From NCBI RefSeq assembly GCF_030770395.1, contig NZ_CP132480.1:288153-352152 (forward strand): 64,000 nucleotides of DNA. Reading direction: 5' to 3'. A program made the position numbers and the translations under genes. The notes beneath the pieces are model-generated. The model was not told where the DNA came from, searched no databases, and saw only the letters and a program-made list of their open reading frames with translations. The stretch is from Telluria beijingensis. Lineage in GTDB: Bacteria > Pseudomonadota > Gammaproteobacteria > Burkholderiales > Burkholderiaceae_D. This document shows positions 33,752-42,999 of the stretch, one piece after another; position 1 is the first letter of the stretch, and every line of letters begins with the position of its first letter.

Positions 33752-34178
33752 TCCAATGCGGCTGGCTGAAATGGCCGGCCGCACCATGTACGAACGCGAT
33801 CCGGCCAGCCGCAACCTCGGCATGACGCTCATTGAAATCCGCCCCGGCTATGCGCGCATGTCGATGCGGGTGCGCGACGACATGCTCAATGGCCACGCCA
33901 CCTGCCACGGCGGCTACATCTTCATGCTGGCCGACAGCGCCTTCGCCTTCGCCTGCAATTCGCACAACTTCAATACCGTCGGCGCCGGCTGCACGATCGA
34001 CTACCTGGCGCCGGGCCGGCCAGGCGACGTACTGGTGGCCGAGGCGGTCGAGCAGGCCTTGCAGGGCAAGACTGGCGTCTATGACGTCGTCGTGAGCGAC
34101 CAGGATGGGCGCAGGATCGCGCTTTTCCGCGGCAAGTCGCACCGCGTCGCCGGCACCCTGGTGCCGGTCGACGATTGA
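33741..34178 (+). CDS. paaI: Hydroxyphenylacetyl-CoA thioesterase PaaI
   Basis: The product is 145 residues from the ATG at 33741, inside the end of paaH; the ATG at 33756 is an alternative just after the paaH stop. It has the hotdog fold with MLNGHATCHGGYIFMLADSAFAFACNS, the PaaI signature in which the Asp of LADSAFA is catalytic, and ALFRGKSHR near the C-terminus. It hydrolyses dead-end hydroxyphenylacetyl-CoA esters to recover CoA. Confidence 0.93.
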   Translation: MHPDPMRLAEMAGRTMYERDPASRNLGMTLIEIRPGYARMSMRVRDDMLNGHATCHGGYIFMLADSAFAFACNSHNFNTVGAGCTIDYLAPGRPGDVLVAEAVEQALQGKTGVYDVVVSDQDGRRIALFRGKSHRVAGTLVPVDD

Positions 34179-34204
34179 ATCGAAGAGTTAACAAGGAGGT
34201 CGAG

Positions 34205-35515
34205 ATGGTCCAACGCATTCCCGCTGACGGCGAGCTGGAACCGATCGAACGCGCCAGCCGCGACGAGCTGCAGGCGCTCCAGCTGCAGCGCCTGCAATGG
34301 ACGCTCCAGCATGCGTACGACAACGTGCCGCACTACCGCGCCGCGTTCGACAAAGCCGGCGTGCATCCGAGCGACCTGAAAACGCTGGCCGACCTGGCGA
34401 AATTCCCGTTCACCGAGAAAAAGACGCTGCGCGACAACTACCCGTTCGGCCTGTTCGCCGTGCCGCGCGAACAGGTGGTGCGCGTGCACGCATCGTCCGG
34501 CACCACCGGCAAGCCGACCGTGGTCGGCTACACGCAAAACGATATCGACACCTGGGCCAATGTGGTCGCGCGCTCGATCCGCGCCGCCGGCGGGCGCAAG
34601 GGCGACCTGGTGCACATCTCGTATGGCTACGGCCTGTTCACCGGCGGCCTGGGCGCCCACTATGGCGCCGAGCGCCTGGGTTGCACCGTGATCCCGATGT
34701 CGGGCGGCCAGACCGAGAAGCAGGTGCAGCTGATCCAGGACTTCAAGCCGTCGATCATCATGGTCACGCCCTCGTACATGCTCAATATCGTCGAGGAGTT
34801 CACGCGCCAGGGGCTCGATCCGGCCCAGTCGTCGCTCAAGGTCGGCATCTTCGGCGCCGAGCCGTGGACCGATGCGATGCGGGGCGAGATCGAGGCGCGC
34901 GCCGGCATCGATGCGGTGGACATCTACGGCCTGTCCGAAGTGATGGGGCCGGGCGTGGCCAGCGAATGCATCGAGAGCAAGGATGGCCCGGTGATCTGGG
35001 AAGACCATTTCTATCCCGAGATCATCGACCCCGATACCGGCGAGGTGATGCCGGACGGCGAAGAGGGCGAGCTGGTGTTCACCTCGCTCTCCAAGGAGGC
35101 GCTGCCGATCATCCGCTACCGTACGCGCGACCTGACCCGTTTGCTGCCGCCGACCTCGCGCTCGATGCGCCGCATGGGCCGCATCACGGGCCGTTCGGAC
35201 GACATGCTGATCATCCGCGGCGTGAACGTATTCCCGAGCCAGATCGAGGAACTGATCCTCAAGATGCCGGCGCTGGCCCCGCAATACCAGCTGGTGGTGG
35301 CGCGCGACGGTCATCTCGACACGCTCGAGGTGCTGGGCGAGCTGCGCGACGCCAATCTGCCGGCAGACAGCGTCGACGCGCTGTGCCGCGAACTCCAGCA
35401 CTGCATCAAGACCTATGTCGGCGTCACCACCCGCGTGACCCTGATGCCACCGCAAGGCATCGAGCGCACCCTGACCGGCAAGGCCCGGCGCGTGGTCGAC
35501 CGCCGCCCCAAATAA
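34205..35515 (+). CDS. paaK: Phenylacetate-CoA ligase
   Basis: The product is 436 residues from the ATG at 34205, after a perfect AAGGAGGT. It belongs to the PaaK branch of adenylate-forming enzymes: VHASSGTTGKPTVVGYTQND binds ATP phosphates, DIYGLSEVMGPGVASEC follows, and SDDMLIIRGVNVFPSQIEE marks the C-domain hinge. It makes phenylacetyl-CoA, both the first committed intermediate and the inducer that releases PaaX. Confidence 0.96.
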   Translation: MVQRIPADGELEPIERASRDELQALQLQRLQWTLQHAYDNVPHYRAAFDKAGVHPSDLKTLADLAKFPFTEKKTLRDNYPFGLFAVPREQVVRVHASSGTTGKPTVVGYTQNDIDTWANVVARSIRAAGGRKGDLVHISYGYGLFTGGLGAHYGAERLGCTVIPMSGGQTEKQVQLIQDFKPSIIMVTPSYMLNIVEEFTRQGLDPAQSSLKVGIFGAEPWTDAMRGEIEARAGIDAVDIYGLSEVMGPGVASECIESKDGPVIWEDHFYPEIIDPDTGEVMPDGEEGELVFTSLSKEALPIIRYRTRDLTRLLPPTSRSMRRMGRITGRSDDMLIIRGVNVFPSQIEELILKMPALAPQYQLVVARDGHLDTLEVLGELRDANLPADSVDALCRELQHCIKTYVGVTTRVTLMPPQGIERTLTGKARRVVDRRPK

Positions 35516-35533
35516 CGACAACTGGAGATTTCC

Positions 35534-36739
35534 ATGACCGACGCCTTCATCGTTGATGCAGTCCGCACCCCCTTCGGCCGCTACGGCGGCGCCTTGTCCA
35601 GCATCCGCGCCGACGACCTCGGCGCGCTGCCGATCGCTGCCCTCATGGCCCGCAACAAGGATGTCGACTGGACGGCAGTCGACGACCTGTTCTACGGCTG
35701 CGCCAACCAGGCCGGCGAAGACAACCGCAACGTGGGCCGCATGGCCGCGCTGCTGGCCGGCCTGCCGCAAGACGTGCCGGGCAACACCATCAACCGCCTG
35801 TGCGGTTCCGGCATGGACGCCGTCGGCACCGCCGCACGCGCCATCAAGGCCGGCGAGGCGCACCTGGTGATCGCCGGCGGCGTCGAAAGCATGACCCGCG
35901 CGCCGTTCGTGATGGGCAAGGCCGATAGCGCATTCTCGCGCGCGGCCAAGATCGAGGACACGACGCTCGGCTGGCGCTTCGTCAATCCGGCGATGAAGGC
36001 GAAATACGGCATCGATTCGATGCCCGAGACCGCCGAGAATGTGGCGCGCGAATTCGGCATCGCGCGCGCCGACCAGGATGCGTTCGCATTGCGTAGCCAG
36101 CAGCGCTGGGCCCGCGCCAATGAGGCGGGCTTCTTCAAGGACGAGATCGTGCCGGTGACGGTGCATCTGAAGAAGGGCGAATCGCGCGTGGTGGACGCCG
36201 ACGAGCAGCCACGCCCCGACACTGGCATCGAGGCGCTGGCCAAGCTGAAGGGTGTAGTCGCGCCGGACGGTTCAGTCACTGCCGGCAATGCCTCGAGCCT
36301 GAACGACGGCGCCTGCGCGCTCCTGCTGGCCTCTAGCGACGCCGTGGCCCGCCACGGCTTGACGCCACGTGCGCGCGTGGTGGGCATGGCCACCGCCGGC
36401 CTGGCGCCGCGCATCATGGGCTTCGGCCCGGCGCCGGCCGTGAAGAAACTGCTGGCGCAGACCGGCCTCACGCTGGACCAGATGGACGTGATCGAATTGA
36501 ACGAGGCGTTCGCCGCCCAGGGCCTGGCCGTCACGCGCGACCTCGGCCTGGCCGACGATGATGCCCGCGTCAATCCGAACGGCGGCGCGATCGCCATCGG
36601 CCACCCGCTCGGCGCGTCCGGTGCGCGCCTGGTGATGACGGCCGTGAACCAGCTGCATCGCATTGGCGGCCGCTATGCCCTGTGCACGATGTGCATCGGC
36701 GTCGGCCAGGGCATCGCCCTGATCGTCGAGCGGGTGTAA
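35534..36739 (+). CDS. paaJ: 3-oxoadipyl-CoA thiolase
   Basis: The 401-residue product is a thiolase with the nucleophilic Cys in TINRLCGSGMDAVG (near residue 91), the active-site His in NPNGGAIAIGHPLGASG and the second Cys in ALCTMCIGVGQG. It cleaves 3-oxoadipyl-CoA to succinyl-CoA and acetyl-CoA and also acts on 3-oxo-5,6-dehydrosuberyl-CoA. It matches PaaJ/PcaF equally well; the paa context favours paaJ. Confidence 0.94.
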   Translation: MTDAFIVDAVRTPFGRYGGALSSIRADDLGALPIAALMARNKDVDWTAVDDLFYGCANQAGEDNRNVGRMAALLAGLPQDVPGNTINRLCGSGMDAVGTAARAIKAGEAHLVIAGGVESMTRAPFVMGKADSAFSRAAKIEDTTLGWRFVNPAMKAKYGIDSMPETAENVAREFGIARADQDAFALRSQQRWARANEAGFFKDEIVPVTVHLKKGESRVVDADEQPRPDTGIEALAKLKGVVAPDGSVTAGNASSLNDGACALLLASSDAVARHGLTPRARVVGMATAGLAPRIMGFGPAPAVKKLLAQTGLTLDQMDVIELNEAFAAQGLAVTRDLGLADDDARVNPNGGAIAIGHPLGASGARLVMTAVNQLHRIGGRYALCTMCIGVGQGIALIVERV

Positions 36740-36743
36740 GGCC

Positions 36744-37343
36744 ATGGTGAAGGTCTACGAGATCGACGGCGTGCGGCCGGTGGTGCATCCGAGCGCCTAC
36801 GTGCACCCCTCAAGCGTATTGATCGGCGACGTGATCGTCGGCCCGCGCTGCTATATCGGTCCACTGGCCTCGCTGCGCGGCGACTTCGGCCGCCTGGTGC
36901 TGCAAGAAGGCGCCAACCTGCAGGACACCTGCGTGATGCACGGCTTTCCGGGCGAGGACACGGTGGTTGAAGTCGATGGCCATATCGGCCATGGCGCCGT
37001 GCTGCACGGCTGCCGCATCAAGCGCAACGCCATGGTCGGCATGAACGCGGTGGTGATGGACAGGGCCGTGGTCGGCGAGGAATCGATCGTGGCTGCGATG
37101 AGCTTCGTGAAGGCGGGCATGGTGATTCCACCACGCTCGATGGTGATGGGCACGCCGGCGAAGGTCATGCGGGAACTCACTGACGAAGACGTGGCCTGGA
37201 AGAGCTTCGGCACCCGCCAGTACCACGAACTGGCCGTGCGCTCGCTGCAGACCATGCGCGAAGTCGAGGCGCTGACCGAGGTGGAGCCGGGCCGCAAGCC
37301 GATCGCATTCGACGTCGACGGCATGCACAAGCCGAAAGCCTGA
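36744..37343 (+). CDS. paaY: PaaY, hexapeptide-repeat thioesterase
   Basis: The 199-residue product is a left-handed beta-helix protein of the gamma-carbonic anhydrase class: HPSAYVHPSSVLIGDVIVGP, RGDFGRLVLQEGANLQDTCVMH with metal His candidates, and GHIGHGAVLHGCRIKRNAMVGMN. PaaY hydrolyses dead-end CoA esters formed when the ring-opening step stalls. It starts four bases after paaJ and precedes paaZ. Confidence 0.92.
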   Translation: MVKVYEIDGVRPVVHPSAYVHPSSVLIGDVIVGPRCYIGPLASLRGDFGRLVLQEGANLQDTCVMHGFPGEDTVVEVDGHIGHGAVLHGCRIKRNAMVGMNAVVMDRAVVGEESIVAAMSFVKAGMVIPPRSMVMGTPAKVMRELTDEDVAWKSFGTRQYHELAVRSLQTMREVEALTEVEPGRKPIAFDVDGMHKPKA

Positions 37344-37367
37344 CAAGACAAACTGAGGAGACAAGAG

Positions 37368-39419
37368 ATGGGCAATATCCCTACTTTGCAAAGCCTGATC
37401 GCCGGCCGGTGGCACGGCGAACAGGCGCATACCGCGCTGCACAGCGCCCTCGACAACGCGCTGATCTATCACACGCATGCCGAGAAGATCGATTTCGACG
37501 AAGCCCTGGGCTTCGCCCGCAAGACCGGCATCAAGAGCCTGATGGGGCTGGACTTCCAGAAGCGCGCGCAATGCCTGAAGGCGCTGGCCTTGTACCTCAT
37601 GGAGCGCAAGGAAGAGCTGTACGAGATCTCGCACCTGACCGGCGCCACGCGCCAGGACAGCTGGGTCGATGTCGAAGGCGGCATCGGCACCCTGTTCGCC
37701 TATGCGAGCATGGGGTCGCGCGAGCTGCCGTCGTCGAACGTGCTGCACGAGGGCCCGGCCATGGCGCTGGGCAAGCGCGGCGGCTTCGCCGGCACCCACA
37801 TCCTGGTGCCGCGCGGCGGCGTGGCGGTGCACATCAATGCCTTCAATTTCCCGATCTGGGGCCTGCTCGAGAAATTCGCGCCGAGCTTCCTGGCCGCGAT
37901 GCCGTGCATCGCCAAGCCGGCTACCGCCACCAGCTACCTGACCCATGCCGTGGTCAGGATGATGATGGAATCGGGCCTGCTCCCGGCCGGCGCGCTGCAG
38001 CTCGTGATCGGCAGCACCGGCGACCTGCTCGATCGCCTGGGCGGATTCGATGCCGTCACCTTCACCGGCTCGGCCGACACCGCCGCTAAATTGCGCGTCA
38101 ACCCGAACCTGATTCGCGAATCGGTGCCTTTCACCGCCGAAGCCGACTCGCTCAACTGCGCGATCCTGGCGCCGGACGTCACGCCCGACGATGAGGAGTT
38201 CGACCTGTTCGTAAAAGAAGTGGCGCGCGAGATGACCGGCAAGGCCGGCCAGAAATGTACCGCGATCCGCCGCGTCATCGTGCCCGAACAGCACGTGGAG
38301 GCGGTCGGCGAGCGCCTGCGTCAGCGCCTGGCCAAGATCACGGTCGGCAATCCGAAGGTCGAGGGCGTGCGCATGGGCGCCCTGGCTTCGATGGACCAGC
38401 ACCGCGACGTCAGCGAACGGGTCGAACTGCTCGCGCGCGGCAACGAAGTTCTGTTCAGCGCACGCGACGGTTTCAATCCGGTGGGCGACAATGTCACCAG
38501 CGGCGCCTTCTTCTCGCCGACCCTGCTGCTGTGCCGTAACGCGATGGATAACGACGCCGTGCACGACGTGGAAGCCTTCGGCCCGGTCAGCACCCTGATG
38601 ACTTACCGCGACATCGACGAAGCGCTGGCGCTGGCCGCGCGCGGCAAGGGCAGCCTGGTGACCACGCTCGTCACCAGGGACCCGGCGATCGCGGCGCATG
38701 CGGTGCCGATGGCCGCAGCCTCGCACGGCCGGGTGCTGATCCTCGACCGCGAAGCGGCCGTCGACAGCACCGGCCACGGCTCGCCACTGCCGCAACTGAA
38801 ACACGGCGGCCCGGGCCGCGCCGGCGGCGGTGAAGAGTTGGGCGGCATCCGCGCCGTCAAGCACTTCCTGCAGCGCGCCGCGGTGCAGGGATCGCCGACC
38901 ATGCTCGGCGCCGTGACGGGCGAATACGTGCGCGGCGGCGCCGTCAAGGAAAGCGAGATCCACCCGTTCCGCCGCTACTTCGAAGACCTGGAAATGGGCC
39001 ACTCGCTGCTGACCCATCGCCGCACGGTGAGCGAAGCCGACATCGTCAACTTCGGCGGCGTCTCGGGCGACTATTTCTATATGCACTTCGACGAGATCGC
39101 GGCCAAGGACACGCAGTTCGGCCAGCGCATCGCGCACGGCTACTTCGTGCTGTCGGCCGCGGCCGGGCTGTTCGTCTCGCCGGCGCCGGGCCCGGTGCTG
39201 GCCAACTACGGCCTGGACAACCTTCGCTTCGTGGCGCCGGTAGCGATCGGCGATACCATCCGCGCGCGACTGACCTGCAAGCGCAAGGTCGACCGCAACC
39301 GCGCCGACGAGCAGGGCAGGGGGCAGGGTGTGGTGGCGTGGGATGTGCAGGTCACCAACCAGCGCGACGAGCTGGTGGCGAGTTACGATATCCTGACGCT
39401 GGTGCTGAAGCGCGGATGA
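37368..39419 (+). CDS. paaZ: Bifunctional oxepin-CoA hydrolase / 3-oxo-5,6-dehydrosuberyl-CoA semialdehyde dehydrogenase
   Basis: The 683-residue product fuses an N-terminal aldehyde dehydrogenase (about 1-520; catalytic Cys297 in GKAGQKCTAIRR, Glu in TAEADSLN) with a C-terminal MaoC-type hydratase (about 540-683; FEDLEMGHSLLTHRRTVSEADIVNFGG and the D/H pair in GDYFYMHFDE with FGQRIAHGYFVLS). The hydratase domain opens the oxepin ring and the dehydrogenase domain immediately oxidises the reactive aldehyde to the acid. GGAGA precedes the ATG by eight bases. Confidence 0.96.
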   Translation: MGNIPTLQSLIAGRWHGEQAHTALHSALDNALIYHTHAEKIDFDEALGFARKTGIKSLMGLDFQKRAQCLKALALYLMERKEELYEISHLTGATRQDSWVDVEGGIGTLFAYASMGSRELPSSNVLHEGPAMALGKRGGFAGTHILVPRGGVAVHINAFNFPIWGLLEKFAPSFLAAMPCIAKPATATSYLTHAVVRMMMESGLLPAGALQLVIGSTGDLLDRLGGFDAVTFTGSADTAAKLRVNPNLIRESVPFTAEADSLNCAILAPDVTPDDEEFDLFVKEVAREMTGKAGQKCTAIRRVIVPEQHVEAVGERLRQRLAKITVGNPKVEGVRMGALASMDQHRDVSERVELLARGNEVLFSARDGFNPVGDNVTSGAFFSPTLLLCRNAMDNDAVHDVEAFGPVSTLMTYRDIDEALALAARGKGSLVTTLVTRDPAIAAHAVPMAAASHGRVLILDREAAVDSTGHGSPLPQLKHGGPGRAGGGEELGGIRAVKHFLQRAAVQGSPTMLGAVTGEYVRGGAVKESEIHPFRRYFEDLEMGHSLLTHRRTVSEADIVNFGGVSGDYFYMHFDEIAAKDTQFGQRIAHGYFVLSAAAGLFVSPAPGPVLANYGLDNLRFVAPVAIGDTIRARLTCKRKVDRNRADEQGRGQGVVAWDVQVTNQRDELVASYDILTLVLKRG

Positions 39420-39446
39420 TCATGTAGCCGATCGAAAGGATGAGCG

Positions 39447-39908
39447 ATGGCGAGACTGGACCTGAACAGCATTCCGGTGGTGGGCGGGACCGGTTATCCG
39501 GCGCCGTTCCACGAAGCGGTGGACGGCCGCACGCGCCAGGCGCTGGGCGATGCCGGCGGCTTGCGCCAGTTCGGCGTGAACCTGGTCGAGCTGCAGCCGG
39601 GCGCCGCGTCGTCGCAGCGTCACTGGCACTCGCACGAGGATGAATTCGTCACGATCGTCTCAGGCGAGCTGGTGCTCATCACGGACGAAGGCGAAACCGT
39701 CATGCGCGCCGGCGACCATGCCGCCTTTCCGGCCGGCCGGGCCAACGGCCATCACCTGGTCAACCGCGGCTGGGGGCCGGGTGTCTTCCTGGTCGTAGGT
39801 TCGCGCAACAGCGCCGACGTGGTGACCTATCCCGACGTCGACCTGCGCTATGAACAGGCCACGAATGCTTATGTGCACAGGGATGGTACGCCGTATCCGA
39901 AGCGCTAG
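39447..39908 (+). CDS. Cupin-domain protein at the end of the paa cluster
   Basis: The product is 153 residues with one cupin fold: QRHWHSHEDEFVTIVSGELVLITDEGE holds the His, His and Glu metal ligands, and GDHAAFPAGRANGHHLVN the closing His. AAAGGATG lies before the ATG. It starts 27 bases after paaZ and may be cotranscribed. Cupins of this size act as small dioxygenases, isomerases or sensors. A role in phenylacetate use is possible but unsupported beyond location. Confidence 0.8.
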   Translation: MARLDLNSIPVVGGTGYPAPFHEAVDGRTRQALGDAGGLRQFGVNLVELQPGAASSQRHWHSHEDEFVTIVSGELVLITDEGETVMRAGDHAAFPAGRANGHHLVNRGWGPGVFLVVGSRNSADVVTYPDVDLRYEQATNAYVHRDGTPYPKR

Positions 39909-39915
39909 CGTTCCA

Positions 39916-40143
39916 TCAATCCAATTTGCGTGCGTAACGCTCGCAGACGTGCTGGCTGATATAGGTCGACAGTCCGCGGCCCTCGGTGGCCAACGCATGC
40001 ATGCGCGCGATGTGGTCGGCGCCCGTGCTGTCCTCGGTATACAGATAGCGATCGCCGCCCTTGAACCGGACGGTGATCGAATGCTTGCCCAGTTCGTAGG
40101 CGACGACGCCGGAATCCCCGTTACGGTTGGCGTAGCGTCGCAT
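39916..40143 (-). CDS. Small KTSC-like protein of unknown function
   Basis: The 75-residue product reads like the short 'Asp-Ser-Gly-Val' KTSC-related proteins: GDSGVVAYELGKHSITVRFKGGDRYLY, then HIARMHALATEGRGLSTYIS. Three beta strands followed by a helix are expected. Relatives are common in beta- and gammaproteobacteria without known function. It lies seven bases from the end of the cupin gene, in opposite orientation, and five bases downstream of the HAD hydrolase gene. Confidence 0.65.
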   Translation of the reverse strand: MRRYANRNGDSGVVAYELGKHSITVRFKGGDRYLYTEDSTGADHIARMHALATEGRGLSTYISQHVCERYARKLD

Positions 40144-40148
40144 CGTCG

Positions 40149-40814
40149 TCAGGACCGCGTACGCTGCAGCCGCAGCAAGCCTTCCGGTGTGCGAATCGCG
40201 CGCAGGTCGTCATAGTCCGGCACGCCGGTGACGCGGGTTTCCAGCGGATGATGGTGGGTCGCGGTGACGACGATGCTGTCCATCCCGGCTGCCTCGGCCG
40301 ATTGCAGGCCGGCCAGCGTATCCTCGAACACCAGGCAGTCTTGCGGACGCATGCCCAGCTTTTCGGCGCCCAGCAGGAACGGATCCGGCGCCGGCTTGCC
40401 GCGCTGGACGTCTTCGGCCGCTACCATCACGGGCGGCACCGGCAGCCCGGCCGCGGCGATGCGCGCCTCGGCCAGCGCACGCGGGGCCGAGGTCACGATG
40501 GCCCAGCGGTCCGTCGGGAGGGTGGCGAGAAACGCGGCCACGCCGGCGATCGCCTCGATGCCTTCGACATCCTCGATCTCGGCCAGCGTGATGCGGTGCG
40601 CCTCGGCTTCGGGATCGATGTCGGGCAGGCCGACGCCGCGCACCGTGTCGATCGAGCGCTTGCCGTGGATGGTCGGCAGGAACACGTCGACGTCCAGGCC
40701 ATGGCTGCGGGCCCAGTTGGCCCAGACACGCTCGGCGGCGATGATCGAGGTGAGGATGGTGCCATCCATGTCGAACAGGAAGGCGGCGTAGTCGCGTGCG
40801 GGCAGGGCGGTCAT
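40149..40814 (-). CDS. HAD-superfamily sugar-phosphate-type phosphatase
   Basis: This 221-residue protein has the beta-phosphoglucomutase-like HAD layout: nucleophile motif FLFDMDGTI at the start, Thr/Ser motif in AIVTSAPRAL, Lys motif in QRGKPAPDPFLLG and the acidic motif in CLVFEDTLAGLQSAEAAGMDS. The helical cap lies between about residues 20 and 85. Such enzymes dephosphorylate small sugar phosphates (for example GPP- or YniC-type). The substrate is unassigned. It shares a strand and a short gap with the KTSC-like gene. Confidence 0.85.
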   Translation of the reverse strand: MTALPARDYAAFLFDMDGTILTSIIAAERVWANWARSHGLDVDVFLPTIHGKRSIDTVRGVGLPDIDPEAEAHRITLAEIEDVEGIEAIAGVAAFLATLPTDRWAIVTSAPRALAEARIAAAGLPVPPVMVAAEDVQRGKPAPDPFLLGAEKLGMRPQDCLVFEDTLAGLQSAEAAGMDSIVVTATHHHPLETRVTGVPDYDDLRAIRTPEGLLRLQRTRS

Positions 40815-40837
40815 TGAGGCGGTAGTGGCGTGAGGAG

Positions 40838-40872
40838 GAACTTGGGTCCCCGCCTGCGCGGGGACGACGTGG
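40838..40872 (+). repeat. Palindromic intergenic repeat, copy 10
   Basis: The core is TCCCCGCCTGCGCGGGGA between GAACTTGGG and CGACGTGG, located between argH and the HAD gene. A degenerate partial copy with TTGGGACCCGCG follows near 40894-40906. Confidence 0.85.
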
Positions 40873-40922
40873 TTGAGTGCGGGGCCCTGGGCGAGCTTGG
40901 GACCCGCGTTAGCGTGAAGAGA

Positions 40923-42320
40923 TTACTCGGCCAGCTGCTGACGCACGCGCACGATTGCCGCACGCACCTGGTTCGGCGCGGTGCCGCCCACATGGTCGCG
41001 CGCCGCCACCGAACCCTCGAGGGTCAGCACCTCGAACACGTCCTGTTCGATCAGCGGCGAGAAGCCCTGCAGCGTTTCGAGCGACATTTCGGACAGGTCG
41101 CAGCCGGCCACGTCGCAGGCACGCACCGCATGCGCTACGGCTTCGTGGGCGTCGCGGAACGGCAGGCCTTTCTTGACCAGGTAGTCGGCCAGGTCGGTCG
41201 CGGTGGCATAGCCCTGCAGCGCCGCGGCGCGCATGTTCTCGGCCTTGACCGTGATGCCCGACGCCATGTCGGTGAAGATGCGCAGGGTGTCGGTGACCGT
41301 GTCGATGGTGTCGAACAGCGGTTCCTTGTCTTCCTGGTTGTCCTTGTTGTAGGCCAGCGGCTGGCCTTTCATCAGGGTCAGCAGGCCGGTCAGGTGACCA
41401 TAGACGCGGCCGGTCTTGCCGCGCGCCAGTTCCGGCACGTCCGGGTTTTTCTTTTGCGGCATGATCGACGATCCGGTGCAGAAGCGGTCGGCGATGTCGA
41501 TGAAGCCAATGCGCGGGCTGATCCACATGACCAGCTCTTCCGAGAAGCGCGAGATGTGCATCATCAGGATCGAGGCGGCGGCCGTGAACTCGATCGCGAA
41601 ATCGCGGTCTGACACGGCGTCGAGCGAGTTGTGGCAGACGTCGTCGAAGCCCAGCGTCTTGGCCACGCGCAGGCGGTCGATCGGGAAGGTGGTGCCGGCC
41701 AGGGCAGCGGCGCCCAGCGGCAGGCGGTTCACGCGGCGGCGCGCATCCTGCATGCGCTCGGCATCGCGGCCGAACATTTCCACATAAGCCAGCATGTGGT
41801 GGCCAAAGGCGATCGGCTGCGCCACCTGCAGGTGGGTAAAGCCGGGCATGATGGTGTCGGCATGGCGTTCGGCCAGGTCGGTCAGGGCGCCGCGCAGGCC
41901 GTTCAGCAGGGCCAGGATGTCGTCGATCGCGGCGCGCACGTACAGGCGGATGTCGGTGGCGACCTGGTCGTTGCGCGAGCGGCCGGTGTGCAGGCGCTTG
42001 CCGGCGTCGCCGACCAGTTCGGTCAGGCGTTTTTCGATGTTCAGGTGCACGTCTTCCAGGTCGAGCAGCCATTCGAAGCTGCCGGCCTCGATCTCGGACC
42101 GGATTTGCGTCATGCCGCGCTCGATCTCGGCACGGTCGTGCTCGCTGATGATGCCCTGGGCCGCCAGCATCTCGGCATGCGCCAGCGAGCCCTGGATGTC
42201 GTATTGCGCCAGGCGTTTGTCGAAGAACACGGACGCGGTGTAGCGCTTGACGAGATCGGACACGGGTTCGGAGAAGCGGGCCGACCAGGCTTCGGCTTTT
42301 TTGGAGAATTGTTCGGTCAT
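40923..42320 (-). CDS. argH: Argininosuccinate lyase
   Basis: The product is 465 residues from the ATG at 42320; the longer frame upstream crosses a promoter and was discarded. The fumarase/aspartase-superfamily signature [16 protein letters not shown] is complete, with [15 protein letters not shown] and [16 protein letters not shown] earlier. It splits argininosuccinate into arginine and fumarate in the cytoplasm, the last step of arginine synthesis. A TATAAT on the minus strand lies 28 bases upstream. Confidence 0.96.
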   Translation of the reverse strand: MTEQFSKKAEAWSARFSEPVSDLVKRYTASVFFDKRLAQYDIQGSLAHAEMLAAQGIISEHDRAEIERGMTQIRSEIEAGSFEWLLDLEDVHLNIEKRLTELVGDAGKRLHTGRSRNDQVATDIRLYVRAAIDDILALLNGLRGALTDLAERHADTIMPGFTHLQVAQPIAFGHHMLAYVEMFGRDAERMQDARRRVNRLPLGAAALAGTTFPIDRLRVAKTLGFDDVCHNSLDAVSDRDFAIEFTAAASILMMHISRFSEELVMWISPRIGFIDIADRFCTGSSIMPQKKNPDVPELARGKTGRVYGHLTGLLTLMKGQPLAYNKDNQEDKEPLFDTIDTVTDTLRIFTDMASGITVKAENMRAAALQGYATATDLADYLVKKGLPFRDAHEAVAHAVRACDVAGCDLSEMSLETLQGFSPLIEQDVFEVLTLEGSVAARDHVGGTAPNQVRAAIVRVRQQLAE

Positions 42321-42347
42321 GGTGGAATTCCGGTTGGGGATCCGACG

Positions 42348-42353
42348 ATTATA
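42348..42353 (-). promoter_or_regulatory. Perfect -10 for argH
   Basis: TATAAT on the minus strand, 28 bases before the argH ATG. The matching -35 (GATGGC at 17 bases) is weak, so an activator or an alternative spacing is possible. Confidence 0.45.
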
Positions 42354-42461
42354 AACCGCGTCGCCCCTGTGCCATCCGATGGGCAGATTACCTTGGGAAA
42401 GCCAGCGAAAAAAAGCCTGCCGCCGGGCGCAATCAAACCCGATGCGAAGGCCAAACAGCGC

Positions 42462-42467
42462 TAGAAT
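42462..42467 (+). promoter_or_regulatory. -10 candidate for the GNAT gene
   Basis: TAGAAT in the context GCTAGAATGG, 27 bases before the ATG at 42495. The same GCTAGAAT context occurs before the 3-methyladenine glycosylase gene. Confidence 0.4.
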
Positions 42468-42494
42468 GGTTTTTTTGCCAGCATTGCAAGCCCC

Positions 42495-42932
42495 ATGATT
42501 ACGAACGATTCCAGCTTCCAGGTCAGTACCGACCAGTCCCAGCTCGACATCCCGATGATCTACCGCTTCCTCAGCGAGCAGTCGACCTGGGCCGTGGGCA
42601 TTTCGCGTCCGATCGTCGAGCGCGCCATCGAGAATTCGCTGTGCTTCGGCGGTTACCTCGATGGCCGCCAGATCGCATTCGCCCGTGTGATTACCGACTA
42701 CGCCACCTTCGCCAACCTGGTGGACGTGTTCGTCTTGCCCGAGTACCGCGGCCATGGCTACGGCAAGCAACTGATCGGCGTCGTGCTGCGCCACCCGAGC
42801 CTGCAGAAACTGCGCCGCTTCACCCTGGCGACGAAGGACTCGCACGGTTTGTACGAACGCTTCGGTTTTACCTCGCCGTTGTATCCAGAGACATTGATGG
42901 AGCGTTACTTTCCCAACATCTATTTATCCTGA
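42495..42932 (+). CDS. GNAT-family N-acetyltransferase
   Basis: The product is a 145-residue single-domain GNAT protein. The acetyl-CoA pyrophosphate loop is [15 protein letters not shown], preceded by the strand VDVFV and followed by [18 protein letters not shown], the usual third and fourth motifs. It transfers an acetyl group to an amine. The acceptor is unknown. The DNA before it is divergent from argH. Confidence 0.87.
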   Translation: MITNDSSFQVSTDQSQLDIPMIYRFLSEQSTWAVGISRPIVERAIENSLCFGGYLDGRQIAFARVITDYATFANLVDVFVLPEYRGHGYGKQLIGVVLRHPSLQKLRRFTLATKDSHGLYERFGFTSPLYPETLMERYFPNIYLS

Positions 42933-42999
42933 GCGCACTCAACATGGCGACGCGAATCTGGAATCAGGCTTACCCTGATGGCTATTCAAGGGAAGCCCT

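Noticed and set aside
34079..36166. 695-codon open frame antisense to paaI, paaK and paaJ
   Set aside because: The strand has no family motifs, and the sense strand encodes recognisable pathway enzymes. GC-rich third positions commonly open the opposite frame.
36810..39137. 775-codon open frame antisense to paaY and paaZ
   Set aside because: It is an artefact of high-GC coding DNA; the product is His/Arg/Ala-rich without recognisable domains.
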